Under the pieces are notes generated by a model. The model was not told where the DNA came from. It was given only the letters and a program-made list of their open reading frames with translations, and did no database searches. Both the position numbers and the translations under genes were made by a program. A DNA stretch of 64,000 nt from Xylogone sp. PMI_703 (taxonomy: Eukaryota; Ascomycota; Leotiomycetes), in the NCBI GenBank assembly GCA_021399445.1, contig JAJTUQ010000003.1:1674001-1738000 (forward strand), given 5' to 3'. This document shows, in pieces, positions 11,714 through 22,422 of the stretch (within the stretch, counting starts at the first letter, position 1; each line of letters starts with the position of its first letter).

Positions 11714-13680
11714 TCACATTTGTCGACCCCAAACAAGGTCCTTGGCATACCCAGCTGTATGAACAACAAGCTGCCACCTATCTGAGAACGAAAGACCCCG
11801 AATAGATGGCCACTTATCAATGCGCCTTCTCTTTCTAAACTCTTGGGAGTCGATTTCTCCAACCTCGCCTTCAGGCCCGAAAACGTAATATCTTCCTTCG
11901 TTGAATGGATTCCATGGCCCCTCACCATACACGAATTGAAGCCATTTGTACTGTATCTCTGATGAAATCCTCTGTTCCTGAGACAGATTTTCCACTACTT
12001 CAAATATTCCATCAGGGCCGTAAATATATGGTAGCTCTATGGCATGGTTGGCAGCCCTGTTATAGTACGAGCCTCCAAACGCATTAATCTGGTCGAATAG
12101 GTATCGATAAACAACTGCTCCTTTCTCAGTTGCAGAAGAGGCAAACCTCTCTGTTGGTTCGGCAAACGACGAGTCTGATACGATTTGCCAGAGGCGATCA
12201 AGAATGTCTTCTTGGTTTAGTTCTGGGTGGATGCCGTAGACATCAAATACGACTTGGATAAATCGTTCATTGATATCTTTCAGCCCGAATTTCGGTTGCT
12301 CACTCGCCCCTTCCTGCTTTCCTCGTCCTAAGTTTCCACTCCTTGCGAGACCGTCAAATAATGTAGACTCGTGAGCAGTATCTCCAACAATAATTTCGAG
12401 TCCACTAGCCCCGAACTCTCTCCAGGAAGGGCTATAGTGGATATTATCAATAGTGATGCGACAGCATACCGTGCCAAATTTTTGCAATTTTGGCACAGTA
12501 AGGTGAAAATCTGAGACAGGTAGTTTCCGCATTTCTTCCAAGGAGTTCACATTGAGGATTCTCAGATGGTCGTCGTAAAAGCGTTGTTGTTCTTCTAATG
12601 TTGCAGGATGAGCCAAAGTACAGGAATCAATCTGACCAGATTGTATGATTGCTCTTCGAAACCGACGCTTGAATTGCAAGTGGATTTGCATGAGCACGCT
12701 GAAGGCGCCGGCGGACTCTCCAACAATGGTGATATTGTCTGGATCACCACCAAATCCAGATATATTACGGTAAACCCATTCCATTCCGTTATACTAAATA
12801 TTTTATTAGTGAAAATACGACTCCAATATTGAATTGAAACCTACAACGTCATGAGGTCCTAGACACGACACTGGACGTTAGCTCTGCTTCCCTCTTGTTT
12901 TGAATTTGCCATTACCATAGTTACCAACGCCTTCATCACCGGCGCTGAGGTTATCGGCCAAAAGCTCTTTTGATGCCAGGAATCCCAGTGATCCGAGACG
13001 ATAACTGCGTAGGATGATCAGCACTCGTCATTGTCCAAGGAAGCTGGAACAGAACGTGATACTTTAACGTGACAAAGATAATGGATTTTCCAATATCAAT
13101 ACTCCTCGAAACAAAAGCTCCTCCATCGACAAACCACGATGAGTTGCGGCCACCAACCAAACCTCCTCTGTTAAATTATCAAATCAGCAAACTCGGTTTA
13201 TCTTTCCAAGAAATCAATTTACACGTACCCATGTATGCAAATCATGACTGGTAAGGGGCCGGCACTAGACGACCTCCTTGATGGAATTGAAATATTAAGA
13301 TTCAAGCATTCTAGTTCATCATACTGGCATGGCTCGTCAGTTTTTATAGCATCCATATTTCTAGGATCGATTCCGTTCAATATGTCCTCAACCGCAACTG
13401 GTAATTGGAACTGAGGACACGCAGGTCTATTCATAACAGGCATTTCATCAGAACAGTAACCCGATTTGATCTGGGAATGAATATCAATCTACCCATATTT
13501 TGTAACATCATGCCGCTCCGGATAATCTTCAAAGAGCTTCGACTGCCTCCATCTTGCAGGAATGGTGGCATATTTGATACCTCGGAATTGACTGACCGTC
13601 GCTCCAGGCTTTGAATGGGGGTGCTGGATACCTTCAAAGACTATGTTTAGTTTAGTGTGTTGTAAAGAATGGCGCTCCAT
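11714..13680 (-). CDS. Type-B carboxylesterase (COesterase family)
   Basis: Six exons join in phase: 13680-13493, 13426-13229, 13167-13063, 13004-12916, a 14-nt exon 12858-12845, and 12793-11714, giving 557 residues. Landmarks appear in order: VSQFRGIKYA, TKYGPACPQ, the oxyanion loop HGGG, NYRLGSLGFL, and the nucleophile elbow GESAG with Ser225. The C-terminal HAIELPYIYG supplies the catalytic His. The ATG at 13680 was chosen because upstream in-frame codons do not resemble the family. No clear signal peptide is seen, so the enzyme may be intracellular, or a 5' exon may be missing. The tiny exon restores the spacing between GNYG and GMEWV. Confidence 0.88.
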
Positions 13681-14320
13681 GCTAATAGACAGCACTACCT
13701 GTCGAACGAAAGCTTTATCTAAGGTCTCTAACCAAACAGATTGTGGCTCGCTCCGGTCTTCGTCTGGAATAAGCAACTTTACCCGCAATCCAAGATTGAG
13801 GCGCTTTGAGTCCTCTCTGGGCTAGCCTCTACCGGCACTTGGCTTGGTCGCCGCAATTTCAACAGACCAGGCTAGCGCAGCCTCCCTAACTTCGAGGCTC
13901 TACGGCAGCTGCAAAGCTGAGATAATAGCAATGGTAAACCAAGTTGATGATTCTATTTTGACAAGTGTAGTAAAATATTTTATATGCTATATGTCCTACG
14001 TGTACCTTATGTTGCTGTATTGCGCGTAAGAGCGGGGCAACTGGTAGATTGCGGGGTGAAAAATCGGAGTTGGGCCTCCGTTTACAAATCCAAAGTTATA
14101 TGCTCTGAAGTTCATCTACTCAAACAAAGCCAGCATAAGCAATGCTAGAGGCTGCTCAATAAGTTATGGTCTATGAAAATGTATGTTTACGTTACATATA
14201 GTTTTGACAAAATACGGTTTTGCATGCAGTACTCTCGGATAGTATCCGCGGCCTAATCCCGTAGCCACGGGTAAGCCCCAGTTACGGAACTATCCTCAGT
14301 GAAGGATTACTTCTTGGGAA
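13681..14320. other. Intergenic, no gene seen
   Basis: This lies between the esterase start and the inverted-repeat element. It contains short frames without family features. Confidence 0.35.
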
Positions 14321-14339
14321 TACTTGAATACACCCAACG

Positions 14340-14380
14340 TTTACCTATTTGCATTCAAAATCGCCGACATCGGTTATTGC
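14340..14380 (+). repeat. Left terminal inverted repeat
   Basis: About 40 bp that match the reverse complement of 14833-14872, with one substitution and one single-base indel. Confidence 0.8.
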
Positions 14381-14832
14381 GCAGCTTGTTTGCCAATGAA
14401 ATGCGTTAAACATTTTATGATTATGGCGACCCATAGACGTTAATAGCCTATACCGTACAGTATTTTTATACTACCCTAAAATTATAAGTGAATGTAGTGA
14501 CTAAGAGCCTATAATTATAGGCTATTGTAGTGGCTAATAGCCTAAACGATAAGCGATTATGGTGAGTGGTAGCCCTATTATAATACTAAATGATTACACT
14601 TACAATAATTTAATACCAAGCTAAGTTGATTCATACTATACGTATTTAATTATCTATTCTATCGCAATTTTAGAATCTCTTTACACAGTATTAACTCCTA
14701 TACGACCGTAAGTTATATGGGTTCAAATCCGATAGCGAGAGAATTATTACGCTCATAGGGAAAGCACAGGTGTCTTTAGCTCAGGCCTATTTGAAGTTTT
14801 GATTCAAAGTTTTGATGAGGGAGGGGGTCTGT

Positions 14833-14872
14833 GCAATAACCGATGTCGGCGATTTGAGTGCAAATAGGTAAA
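14833..14872 (-). repeat. Right terminal inverted repeat
   Basis: Reverse-complement partner of 14340-14380. Confidence 0.8.
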
Positions 14873-14971
14873 TGCAAGTACTGTATTTCGTACTTCTTTC
14901 TTTGCTTAATTTGATAATTTTCTAGGGCGCAGGGCTATTGTTCGTGCTGCAACTAGCACCCATCCACAAAG

Positions 14972-16125
14972 ATGAACCGGCTTGTTGTACCTAATAACGA
15001 GACCCCCTGCAAAAGGGCATACTTCTATGTTGGTGGTGAATATGTACTAAGCGGAAGTGATCATATTCTCAGGCACCAAATGTATGTCGAGCAGCTGGAT
15101 CCGGTGGATGGAGCAACCAAGCCTTACCCTCTTGTGCTGATTCATGGCCTAGGCCAGACTGGAACGGTAAGATATGGGCATAATTCAAGATGTGCTGAAT
15201 AAGCGTGTATTCTCTAATGTACTTATGCTAGAACTGGCTTAATAAACCCGACGGTGGTCGTGGATGGGCTTCGTTCTTCCTGGAGCGTGGGTATCAAGTA
15301 TACATCATAGACGCTACAGTGCGCGGACGGTCACCGGATCTGGATAATGATAATGAATTAAGGAAATTCAGCGCAGAATTTCTTGAAATAGCATTCACTG
15401 CGTGTGCACACTATAAAAGGTGGCCACAAGCCTCCCTGCATAGTCAATGGCCTGGCTCTGGACGTAGAGGCGACCCAATATTTGATGAATATTTCGCCTC
15501 CGTGGTACCTAGCCTAGTAAATAAGGAGTACCAGCAGACTACTCTCCAGAAAGCTGGTGCTGCACTACTTGATCGGATAGGACGGCCAGTTATCTTAATT
15601 GGACATTCTCAAGGAATGATGCCAACTTGGCTGATAGCAGATAGTAGACCTGCCTTGGTGCATGCGGTCGTGGCTTTGGAACCAGCTGGTCCACCCTTTG
15701 AAGAGACAGGGTTGTTAAAAGGACTCTCTCGCCCGTATGGCCTAACTACTATACCAATAACGTACTCGCCTCCTGTTACAGATCCTGAGAAAGATCTTGT
15801 AAGGCAAATAGTTACACCAAATCAGCTTGGCCAAGTGCCTCTATCAATTCAAGCTGACGACCCGCCACCAAGACAGCTGGTCAATTTTCTTGAGACACCC
15901 GTATTATTAGTGACAGCAGAGGCAAGCTACCATGCCCCATACGACTGGGCTACGGTAGCTTATTTAAGACAAGCTGGAGTCAGAAAAACAGAACATCTTG
16001 TTCTGGCAGATCATGGGCTGCGTGGAAATGGTCATATGTTCTTCATGGAAAAGAATAGCGACGAAATTGCAATGTTAGTAGATGGGTGGATCAATAAAAT
16101 TGAAGATGCAAAAGGCAAAATTTAG
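14972..16125 (+). CDS. Alpha/beta hydrolase
   Basis: There are two exons, 14972-15166 and 15232-16125, giving 362 residues. PLVLIHGLGQTG carries the HG oxyanion motif, IIDATVRGRS follows, and the nucleophile elbow is GHSQG with Ser191. The acid is probably in the LLVTAEASYH region, and the His in GNGHMFF. This is a fungal single-domain hydrolase of the type annotated as AB hydrolase-1; substrates range from esters to lactones. No signal peptide is seen. The promoter lies next to the inverted-repeat element. Confidence 0.85.
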
Positions 16126-16409
16126 GTATTATTGTATCAGGCAAGAGCCTGGGCGAATTTAATTCAAAATATCAAATACCTTTGTAGAACCGCATCTCTG
16201 CACTGATTCTTCCACACATGCATACTCCTGTTAATTTCACTTTCGCTTAGTCGAGTAAGTGAACTTCTGAGTCGTGATTTTGACCAAATAGGAGAAGTAG
16301 CTTGATACTCCTTAATCATCTCTCCTCTGCAGCGAGGCAGCATCTTCTATTGGTACTCTCATGTTGCAAATGGAATCCCATCCAATTAAACAATAGCTGC
16401 TGTACTCTG

Positions 16410-16425
16410 AAAAAAAAAAAAAAAA
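16410..16425 (+). repeat. A16 homopolymer
   Basis: Sixteen consecutive A residues in intergenic DNA, with no recognisable retroposed body upstream. Confidence 0.9.
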
Positions 16426-17204
16426 GACTAGTATCGCGTTCTATCCTGTTCTTCCATAAAGAGAGAACTGCAGAAGATATAGGATCCCACGTTTTCATGA
16501 TGACGATATTCTAATAGAGTAACTACTCCCGCGAATAATAATGCCGTCGATATTATCTCTAATATGAAGCAAATACCATTTCTTCGAGAGTGCAAATCCC
16601 TATTATAGAACTAGACTACGTGTTCCGCGGATAATTTCCTATTCGGGCTACAAACGCGTGGCTCATAGACGCATTACGTTACCACTGAGCGTGAAATATT
16701 ATCTTAGCTAATGGAGAGTGAATATTTTTATACAAATGCGTGATCCTAATTAAGTTTCTAGCGTACAATCGGAAAATTGAGCAATTTCATAAAGCTGGCG
16801 ATATCCACAGGCCGGGATTATCAAGTTTTTGACTGGATCTTATCGCTGTGCATTGGTCCTATGTCAATACGGCCCGGTGTTGTTATAATAAATCATATAA
16901 CTTCGAACCTTCGATATCCTTGCTTGATATGTTTTATTATACGCTAATATACCACTTATCCACAGTGACATTTGCCTGCTCTATTAAACGTGATAATAGC
17001 TACATGGGAAGTGACTTGACTTGCCAGTATGACAATACACAATACCGGGCTATCGGCCGAGGAGCTGCAAACCGGCCCACCAGCTGACGGCCTGATCGCC
17101 CTACCGGCCGGAGTAGAATTGAACAACCCAAAGTTATGCAGAATAATCAACAAGACCTGGATTATCTTTCCACCAAAGCTTTAACGCGCCTGACGTTGAA
17201 ATAC

Positions 17205-17211
17205 TATAAAT
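17205..17211 (+). promoter_or_regulatory. TATA-like box of the Dabb gene
   Basis: TATAAAT, 108 bp before the ATG at 17313. Several other genes in the window have a similar box about 95-110 bp before their ATG. Confidence 0.4.
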
Positions 17212-17312
17212 ACCAGCACTATCCCATATAAGGCTTTCAAGTACATAACGGTTGCCTTTTAATAACCTCCATAATTTATAGACTCTTATCACAATACTCC
17301 TTCATTCTAATC

Positions 17313-17841
17313 ATGCCTGTACATCATGTTGGTAAGGTGGTCCCGCCACACTACTATTGTTTGGTAAATAACAGCTGGAAATGAATAGCTTTATACCGCC
17401 TAAAGTCCACCGCGACGGAAGAGCAGGTAGCAGAATGGATCCGAGACGCAGAAAATATGGGTGGCAAGATGCCAGGTACGGCCGACTCTCTCCTCAATCC
17501 GTCTCATGAATACTTCATAATAATATGACACCCATTGATATGATTTGTATCTATTGTAGGTCTTATATCAATTAACATGAATCGTCCGATAAAAGAAATC
17601 TCCGGTCGTACCCAGGGATATGATCTATGTCTTATTGCTGTTTTTGAATCAAAGGAGAAGCTCATGGCTGCAGGAAGCTTCCCCGGCCACGATGAGTACG
17701 TATTCAGTCTTTCTATTCTTTTCATTTGGTTTCACAGTAATCATGTATTTATAAGACAGAGAAAATTAATAAGTTTTTAGCTATGCACGCTGGGCACCCA
17801 TACTTGCCGATGGCACTTTGGTTTTCAACATGGAATGCTAG
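17313..17841 (+). CDS. Dabb (stress-responsive A/B barrel) protein
   Basis: Four small exons join in phase: 17313-17331, 17389-17475, 17560-17695 and 17781-17841, giving 100 residues. The N-terminus MPVHHVALYRLK, the central GYDLCLIAVFESKE and the C-terminal YARWAPIL fit the dimeric ferredoxin-like Dabb fold. Members include polyketide cyclases such as olivetolic acid cyclase, as well as stress proteins. No single exon is long enough to stand out as an ORF, so simple scans miss it. The two family His are visible at positions 4 and 5. Function in this locus is unknown. Confidence 0.85.
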
Positions 17842-18099
17842 CATCATTCGCAAAAACAAAAGAGTTAGAACAGTCAATGAGATTGTGCTATTCCGACTCA
17901 TTCCGGGGGGAAATATCGAGAAAATTATGCCCTTATTACCAAAGACTCTATGATCTATGGATTAGATAAATGAGGGGCTTGCTCCTTCTAATATTTGTAG
18001 TCGCACTTCCAAAAGATCATCAATCAATTCACTCAATGTTCTAGAGCAACCGTCTATAAACTAGTATAACGATTATCCTTGAAACGCTATGAACTATCA

Positions 18100-19127
18100 C
18101 TAATTCTTAATCGTTTTCCTATTTCTTGGCTTTCTCAGACCACAAGTGAAAATCTCAACTAGTGGCGCCTCCGCGTTGTCGGGAGTCACAGATTCTAGTA
18201 TCTCTGTCATTTTTCTGACAAGCTGTGAAGGTCTCCAGCCGCCTCCAAATCCAACTACGCTCACGTCTATAGGCTCGTACAGAAGGATTGTGCCTCCATC
18301 AGTATGATCATCGTCAATTAGCTTAAGCTGATTTAATGGGTCGAGGAAGAAGATCATACTTTGCAACGACGGAAATCTCGACAGCCACTGATTCTGGAAT
18401 TTGGGTTTCTCTTCCCAGTTAATTGATCTCACAACTGGGGGATAAAGCCCGAGGAACAGCGCGGTCTGGGAGTCTAGGTGGAGCGCGAGATGCTGCAGCG
18501 TGTTGAAAGTTGTTGGATATGTACGCTGTTGCTGTGACATCCAGTACACTAAAGCGTTCTCCTCTTTCTGTTTCTTGAAGGCATAAAAGTAAACGATGTC
18601 TTGTTCGGACCAGAGTGGAGGCATCTCGTTTTCAATTATTGAGTTGAAATCAAGACGATACAAGTCATGCACAGCAATACGAGATGATCGGCATGTATGA
18701 AGAAGCCACATTATCGGCCGTCGGAGATTCCTCATAGTGTCATCTGGAAACCCCCAGACTGGTGAGTCTGTGAGAATACTGTGCACTTCAGCACTGGTGC
18801 CGTAATTGGCTAGTAAGTAGGCGCGCTTAAGCTCTCGAGTCGATGGAAGGATGCCACGGAGGTTGTTGAGGTCAAGGTCCAGAGCTACAATTACGACACC
18901 AGCTGATAATCCATATTGAGCAAAGGATCGATGGCATGGTGCAGCTAATCTCCATATTTTGATTTGAAGCTCGATCGGAAGCTGTGGAAATCTGGGGAAG
19001 GCCGTGTGGAATTGTCGGATATCATCGCCAGCTAGGCGGTCTAACGTCAGCCCTTCTCATCAACGCGATAGGTTTTGAAATACTCACATTCTTCACTGCT
19101 GCTGTCAGAATCTGTATCATCTGCCAT
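18100..19127 (-). CDS. 2EXR-domain protein
   Basis: There are two exons, 19127-19088 and 19040-18100, giving 326 residues. An acidic Ser/Asp N-terminus (MADDTDSDSSSEE) precedes FPQLPIELQIKIWRLA, the hallmark of the fungal 2EXR motif, an F-box-like helix found in large lineage-specific families. The rest has the mixed pattern usual for the family, with few fixed residues. The biochemical role of the family is unknown; an adaptor or protein-interaction role is a guess. Confidence 0.85.
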
Positions 19128-19578
19128 GGCTGTGAATGTTTACTTTACGGAACCGCCGCTTCTTGCTATATTCTAGAAGCTACATAGCGAGGCCAAAGGG
19201 TGGAAGTGGCGAGTTGTGAGGAAAATGCCGATTAATATACACACGGTTCCTTCAGCTACACACACTGCCCCGATGTACGTACAGCAGTTCACGTAGAATT
19301 TGAAACGCTCCCTGAGCCGCTGATATTGTCATCGGTCTAGTAGCAATACAATAACTATGTGGACTGCGGTATTATGCACTGCAAGCAATGTCCTATTATG
19401 ATATAAGCCATGATTCGTAGGCTAAAGTACGATATTCAACAGAATATTTTTGTTATGGTGGCCATTAGAAATGAAGCTTGGAAGTTATGACTACAAGTTT
19501 AAATTATTAACAATAAAGCTCATAACAAAGACCTGTAAACAATAATCTACTCAAATAAAACGGAACATATATTTGAGT
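19128..19578. other. Intergenic, no gene seen
   Basis: AT-rich spacer of 451 bp between the 2EXR start and the esterase stop. Confidence 0.4.
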
Positions 19579-20559
19579 TTAAAGTTCTATATGGCGAAGC
19601 CCAAATGTCCTTCTACCCCAGTCTAGACGAGCTTTTCTCGCAGCAATTCCAAGCTGTGAGGATGGAGCGAGAAAATCAAATCCGTGCCAACCACCAGGCC
19701 ATACGTGGAGCTCGGCCTGGACACCAGAGGCCCAGAGAGTTGACGCATAGGCAACATCTTCATCACGGAAGAGCTCCGCAGATCCGACATCTACAAAAGC
19801 GGACGGAAGGCCACTAAGGTCAGTTGCTCGAGCCGGTGCAGCGTAAATACTAACGTCACTGGTTCCACACCGGTCACCTAGGATACTCTTCCAACCTGTC
19901 TCATTACTCTCTTGAGATACCGTTCCAACAGAGCTATATTGTTTGCAGGAGACAGTTTGACCCCTGTCATCAAGCATTGGACACATGAGAAGTTGACCAC
20001 AGAGCTTATGTCCGTTACGGTCTCTCAACAGCAAGGCTAGACTTGCAGCAATTCCTCCCCCTGCTGACATCCCAGCAAGCAATATTCGAGCCGGGTCTAT
20101 CTCCAGGTCCTGCGAATTTTCATGCGTCCAGAGTAATCCGGAATAACAGTCTTCTAAAGCCGCTGGATATTTGTTCTCCGGCCCCAGCCTATACTCCACT
20201 GTAATCAGAGCTACATTAAGGGTTTCTATCCAGTCTAGCAAGACTTCCACTCCCCAAAATCTGTTTCCGGCAAACATGCCTCCTCCATGGATGAAATATA
20301 CTGCTGGCAAAGGAGATTTGGATGTATTTGATGGATTAGATGATCGTAGAATAGATAAAGTAATATCTCCAGCTTGCCCGGGAATAGTAACGTCTTTACA
20401 GCTAATGTCGCGCGATTTGATTATATCACTAGCCGTAAGAGCGGAAGTGATGGCGCGGGCGTGGAGGATATCGGGCAGTGTCTTGACGGGAGCAAATGGT
20501 ATATTTGCAAATATTGGAGCTAGCTCGTCGTCAAATGGAGGAGCATTGGAGGATGACAT
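19579..20559 (-). CDS. HSL-type esterase/lipase (alpha/beta hydrolase fold-3)
   Basis: A single exon of 326 residues. The ATG at 20559 (MSSSNAPP) is preferred; the frame is open for another 22 codons, but only with a GTG. HGGG at 91-94 is the oxyanion motif, GMSAGG gives nucleophile Ser165, VEYRLGPE follows the HSL pattern, and GWHGF supplies the catalytic His. Members hydrolyse short-chain esters or lactones. Cytosolic by appearance. Confidence 0.92.
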   Translation of the reverse strand: MSSSNAPPFDDELAPIFANIPFAPVKTLPDILHARAITSALTASDIIKSRDISCKDVTIPGQAGDITLSILRSSNPSNTSKSPLPAVYFIHGGGMFAGNRFWGVEVLLDWIETLNVALITVEYRLGPENKYPAALEDCYSGLLWTHENSQDLEIDPARILLAGMSAGGGIAASLALLLRDRNGHKLCGQLLMCPMLDDRGQTVSCKQYSSVGTVSQESNETGWKSILGDRCGTSDVSIYAAPARATDLSGLPSAFVDVGSAELFRDEDVAYASTLWASGVQAELHVWPGGWHGFDFLAPSSQLGIAARKARLDWGRRTFGLRHIEL

Positions 20560-21213
20560 GTTTGATGGCGCTGCAGAAATTTGTAAGTTGTTGGTTACAA
20601 ATATAGCGACGGGAACAGCATTCACTTTAGGAAACTGAAATCATTATAAGCATAAGCATAAGCAAATTAACTCAAGTATCCGCACATGACTAGAGTACTA
20701 AAATTTTCATTGCGAGAGGATACAGATAGTTCTGCAAGACTTTGTAGTTTATGAAGTCCGCAGTGATCCTGCTGAGATAGCGGAGTTTACTAACGGTGGA
20801 TTATGCCTCGTCGGGGTGGCGTTCCGCAGCGGAAGTTCAAACGACCCAGGGAGTTGTCCAAAGGGTGGCAAGATTGCCTCATCTGTATGCATCTAGAATT
20901 TTGTTTCTAGCTCCGCTCGTACCATAGTCTGAAGGCTCTATTTTATGCTAATGTCTACAACTGTTTCTAGGTCATTCGTCTTCTAGTGCGGAACATGGTT
21001 GGATCATCCGTCTAAAGAGAGTTAGTCTTCCACTACTTGGATGCGGAACATTTTATGGTTGATTCCACTCGAGTGGCAAAACACACTTCGTAGGATATGC
21101 TGCGGGTGGGAGAGACATGTATTTAAGTAGGTATTACTCTTCAGGAAGGATGTAAGTATCAGCAAGTTTAAACCATCATATCGAGTAATATAACCCCTGA
21201 AACTACAATCACG
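20560..21213. other. Divergent intergenic region
   Basis: This lies between the esterase and the small protein at 21214. It contains a three-copy ATAAGC tandem at 20646-20663; nothing else is recognised. Confidence 0.4.
20646..20663 (+). repeat. (ATAAGC)3 tandem
   Basis: Three perfect 6-bp copies, 87 bp before the esterase ATG on the opposite strand. Confidence 0.85.
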
Positions 21214-21670
21214 ATGTCCGAAAATACCAGCGAGTTAGCAAAATGGGTTGACGAGCTCCTCAACGTCGTCTTTTTCCAGCCAGACGACGAGAAGGCCACC
21301 GCAGCAATGGAAGAAGGTTTCAGCGACGACCTTCAAGTACGGTAGGTCTCTCCTCTGCCACCTTGGCGTTATATGCACTTACAAGAAAAACAGCATCAAT
21401 GGTACAGTGATCGATGGCGCATCATATAAAAAGGCAGTCGCTGCTACACGAACTCAGAAAGATATGACTGTCACCTCCAACCGCGAAATACTCGCAAGCC
21501 GTGATCCAGGACTTGGCGGATCTGTTGCTCAACTATCTACTTTCACTCTCAAAGATAAAAAGACAGGCGAAGAGTCGCATGAAGCTACGCTTACTCTATC
21601 CACGGTAGAAGTGAAGAATGGAAAGAGAGTTCTGGCTCAGTTGACTGAAGTCCACCGTGTTCCTGTATGA
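21214..21670 (+). CDS. Small conserved-looking protein, possibly NTF2-like
   Basis: Two exons, 21214-21341 and 21394-21670, give 134 residues. An N-terminal helix with an acidic stretch is followed by alternating strands ending in HRVPV. The helix-then-sheet pattern, with VRINGTVIDGASYKKAV in the middle, is compatible with a SnoaL/NTF2-like cone fold, but no catalytic residue can be assigned. The phase match and the GT-AG intron support it as a real gene. Confidence 0.65.
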
Positions 21671-22422
21671 GGAATGCGGGGGAGCTTGAAATCCAAATAA
21701 TAGCCTACTTAGGTAGATTCCTAACTTGAACTAGCACAATTTATATTAGTTTCAGGAATATTTTCTAAAATAAAATAATAATTATCAATGTATTTTGGTC
21801 TCATCGTGTCAGCATCGTGTCATATCGGTAAGCACTATGTGCTCCCGTCGGTTTTCGGTTCAGATTGCTACCTTCATTCTGTCTCGAGGGAACAGTCACA
21901 AGGTATCGATGGAAATTTCGTGGTAATTCATAGGCAAACTCCTGGCTCAGTTGCTGTGAGACTGGGGCTGGGTCGAAGGAGGATATCTGCCAGTAATCCA
22001 TCGACAGGTGCAATTTCCTCTAATAGCACATTACATTTGAGTCTGTCTAATTCTCAATCGCCCCATGGGGAATTCATGTTTGTGACCTCTAGTGCGATAT
22101 TTCCAGGATTGATATCATCGTTTCCGTGAATTCAACTTCCGGGTCCATGAGTGCGATTTTTAACGTGTTTTTTTCAATTTCTCTAAAGCTTTCTACTATT
22201 ACAACCCGTTCTCCCCTATTATAATGCGCCCTCGCTATCAAAGTGGAACATGGATATCGTATTAACACAATATGACATTGATGTGAAGAATAGAACGACC
22301 TTTATCCTAAAACATTTTACCGTCTAAATCATGAGCTACATTGTTTCCTACACATATGCACTTAGTGTGAAGCATGTGACAGAAGAAAGTCATGGTCTTA
22401 CCAATGCGTCTAGATTTGTCGC
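21671..22422. other. Intergenic, no gene seen
   Basis: Convergent spacer. The plus-strand frame at 21788-22129 has no motif, and its composition does not look coding. Confidence 0.35.

Larger units (their letters stand above)
14340..14872. mobile_element. Non-autonomous TIR element (MITE-like), about 533 bp
   Basis: The ends 14340-14380 and 14833-14872 are inverted copies of about 40 bp. They begin TTTACCTATTTGCA and run through TCGCCGACATCGGTTATTGC, differing by one base and one indel. The inside is AT-rich, contains repeated ATAGGCTATTGTAGTGGCTA-like palindromic units near 14500-14550, and has no ORF. Six further bases outside each end are also inverted copies (TACTTG at 14321 and CAAGTA at 14875), so the true end may lie there. 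No clear target-site duplication was found. It sits about 100 bp before the hydrolase at 14972. Confidence 0.75.
16126..17312. other. Intergenic with promoter of the Dabb gene
   Basis: It contains a 16-A homopolymer at 16410-16425 and AT-rich DNA. Bases 17055-17115 form a GC-rich island with four CGGCC/GGCCG-like motifs. A TATA-like TATAAAT lies at 17205, 108 bp before the Dabb ATG. Confidence 0.4.

Noticed and set aside
12838..13063. Carboxylesterase first taken as a pseudogene because frames stop at 12915 and 13060
   Set aside because: Splicing at GT-AG sites, including the 14-nt exon, restores the family sequence and phase throughout.
14718..14745. GGGTTCAAATCC, a tRNA B-box-like motif inside the TIR element
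   Set aside because: The flanking bases give only a partial T-arm and no convincing D-arm or A box, so I do not call a tRNA or a tRNA-derived SINE.
16126..16425. A16 run as the tail of a retroposed gene copy
   Set aside because: The gene just upstream keeps its intron, and the sequence before the A run shows no coding or SINE body; a simple homopolymer is enough.
20171..20638. Plus-strand 155-codon frame
   Set aside because: It is antisense to the HSL-type esterase, which has all catalytic motifs.
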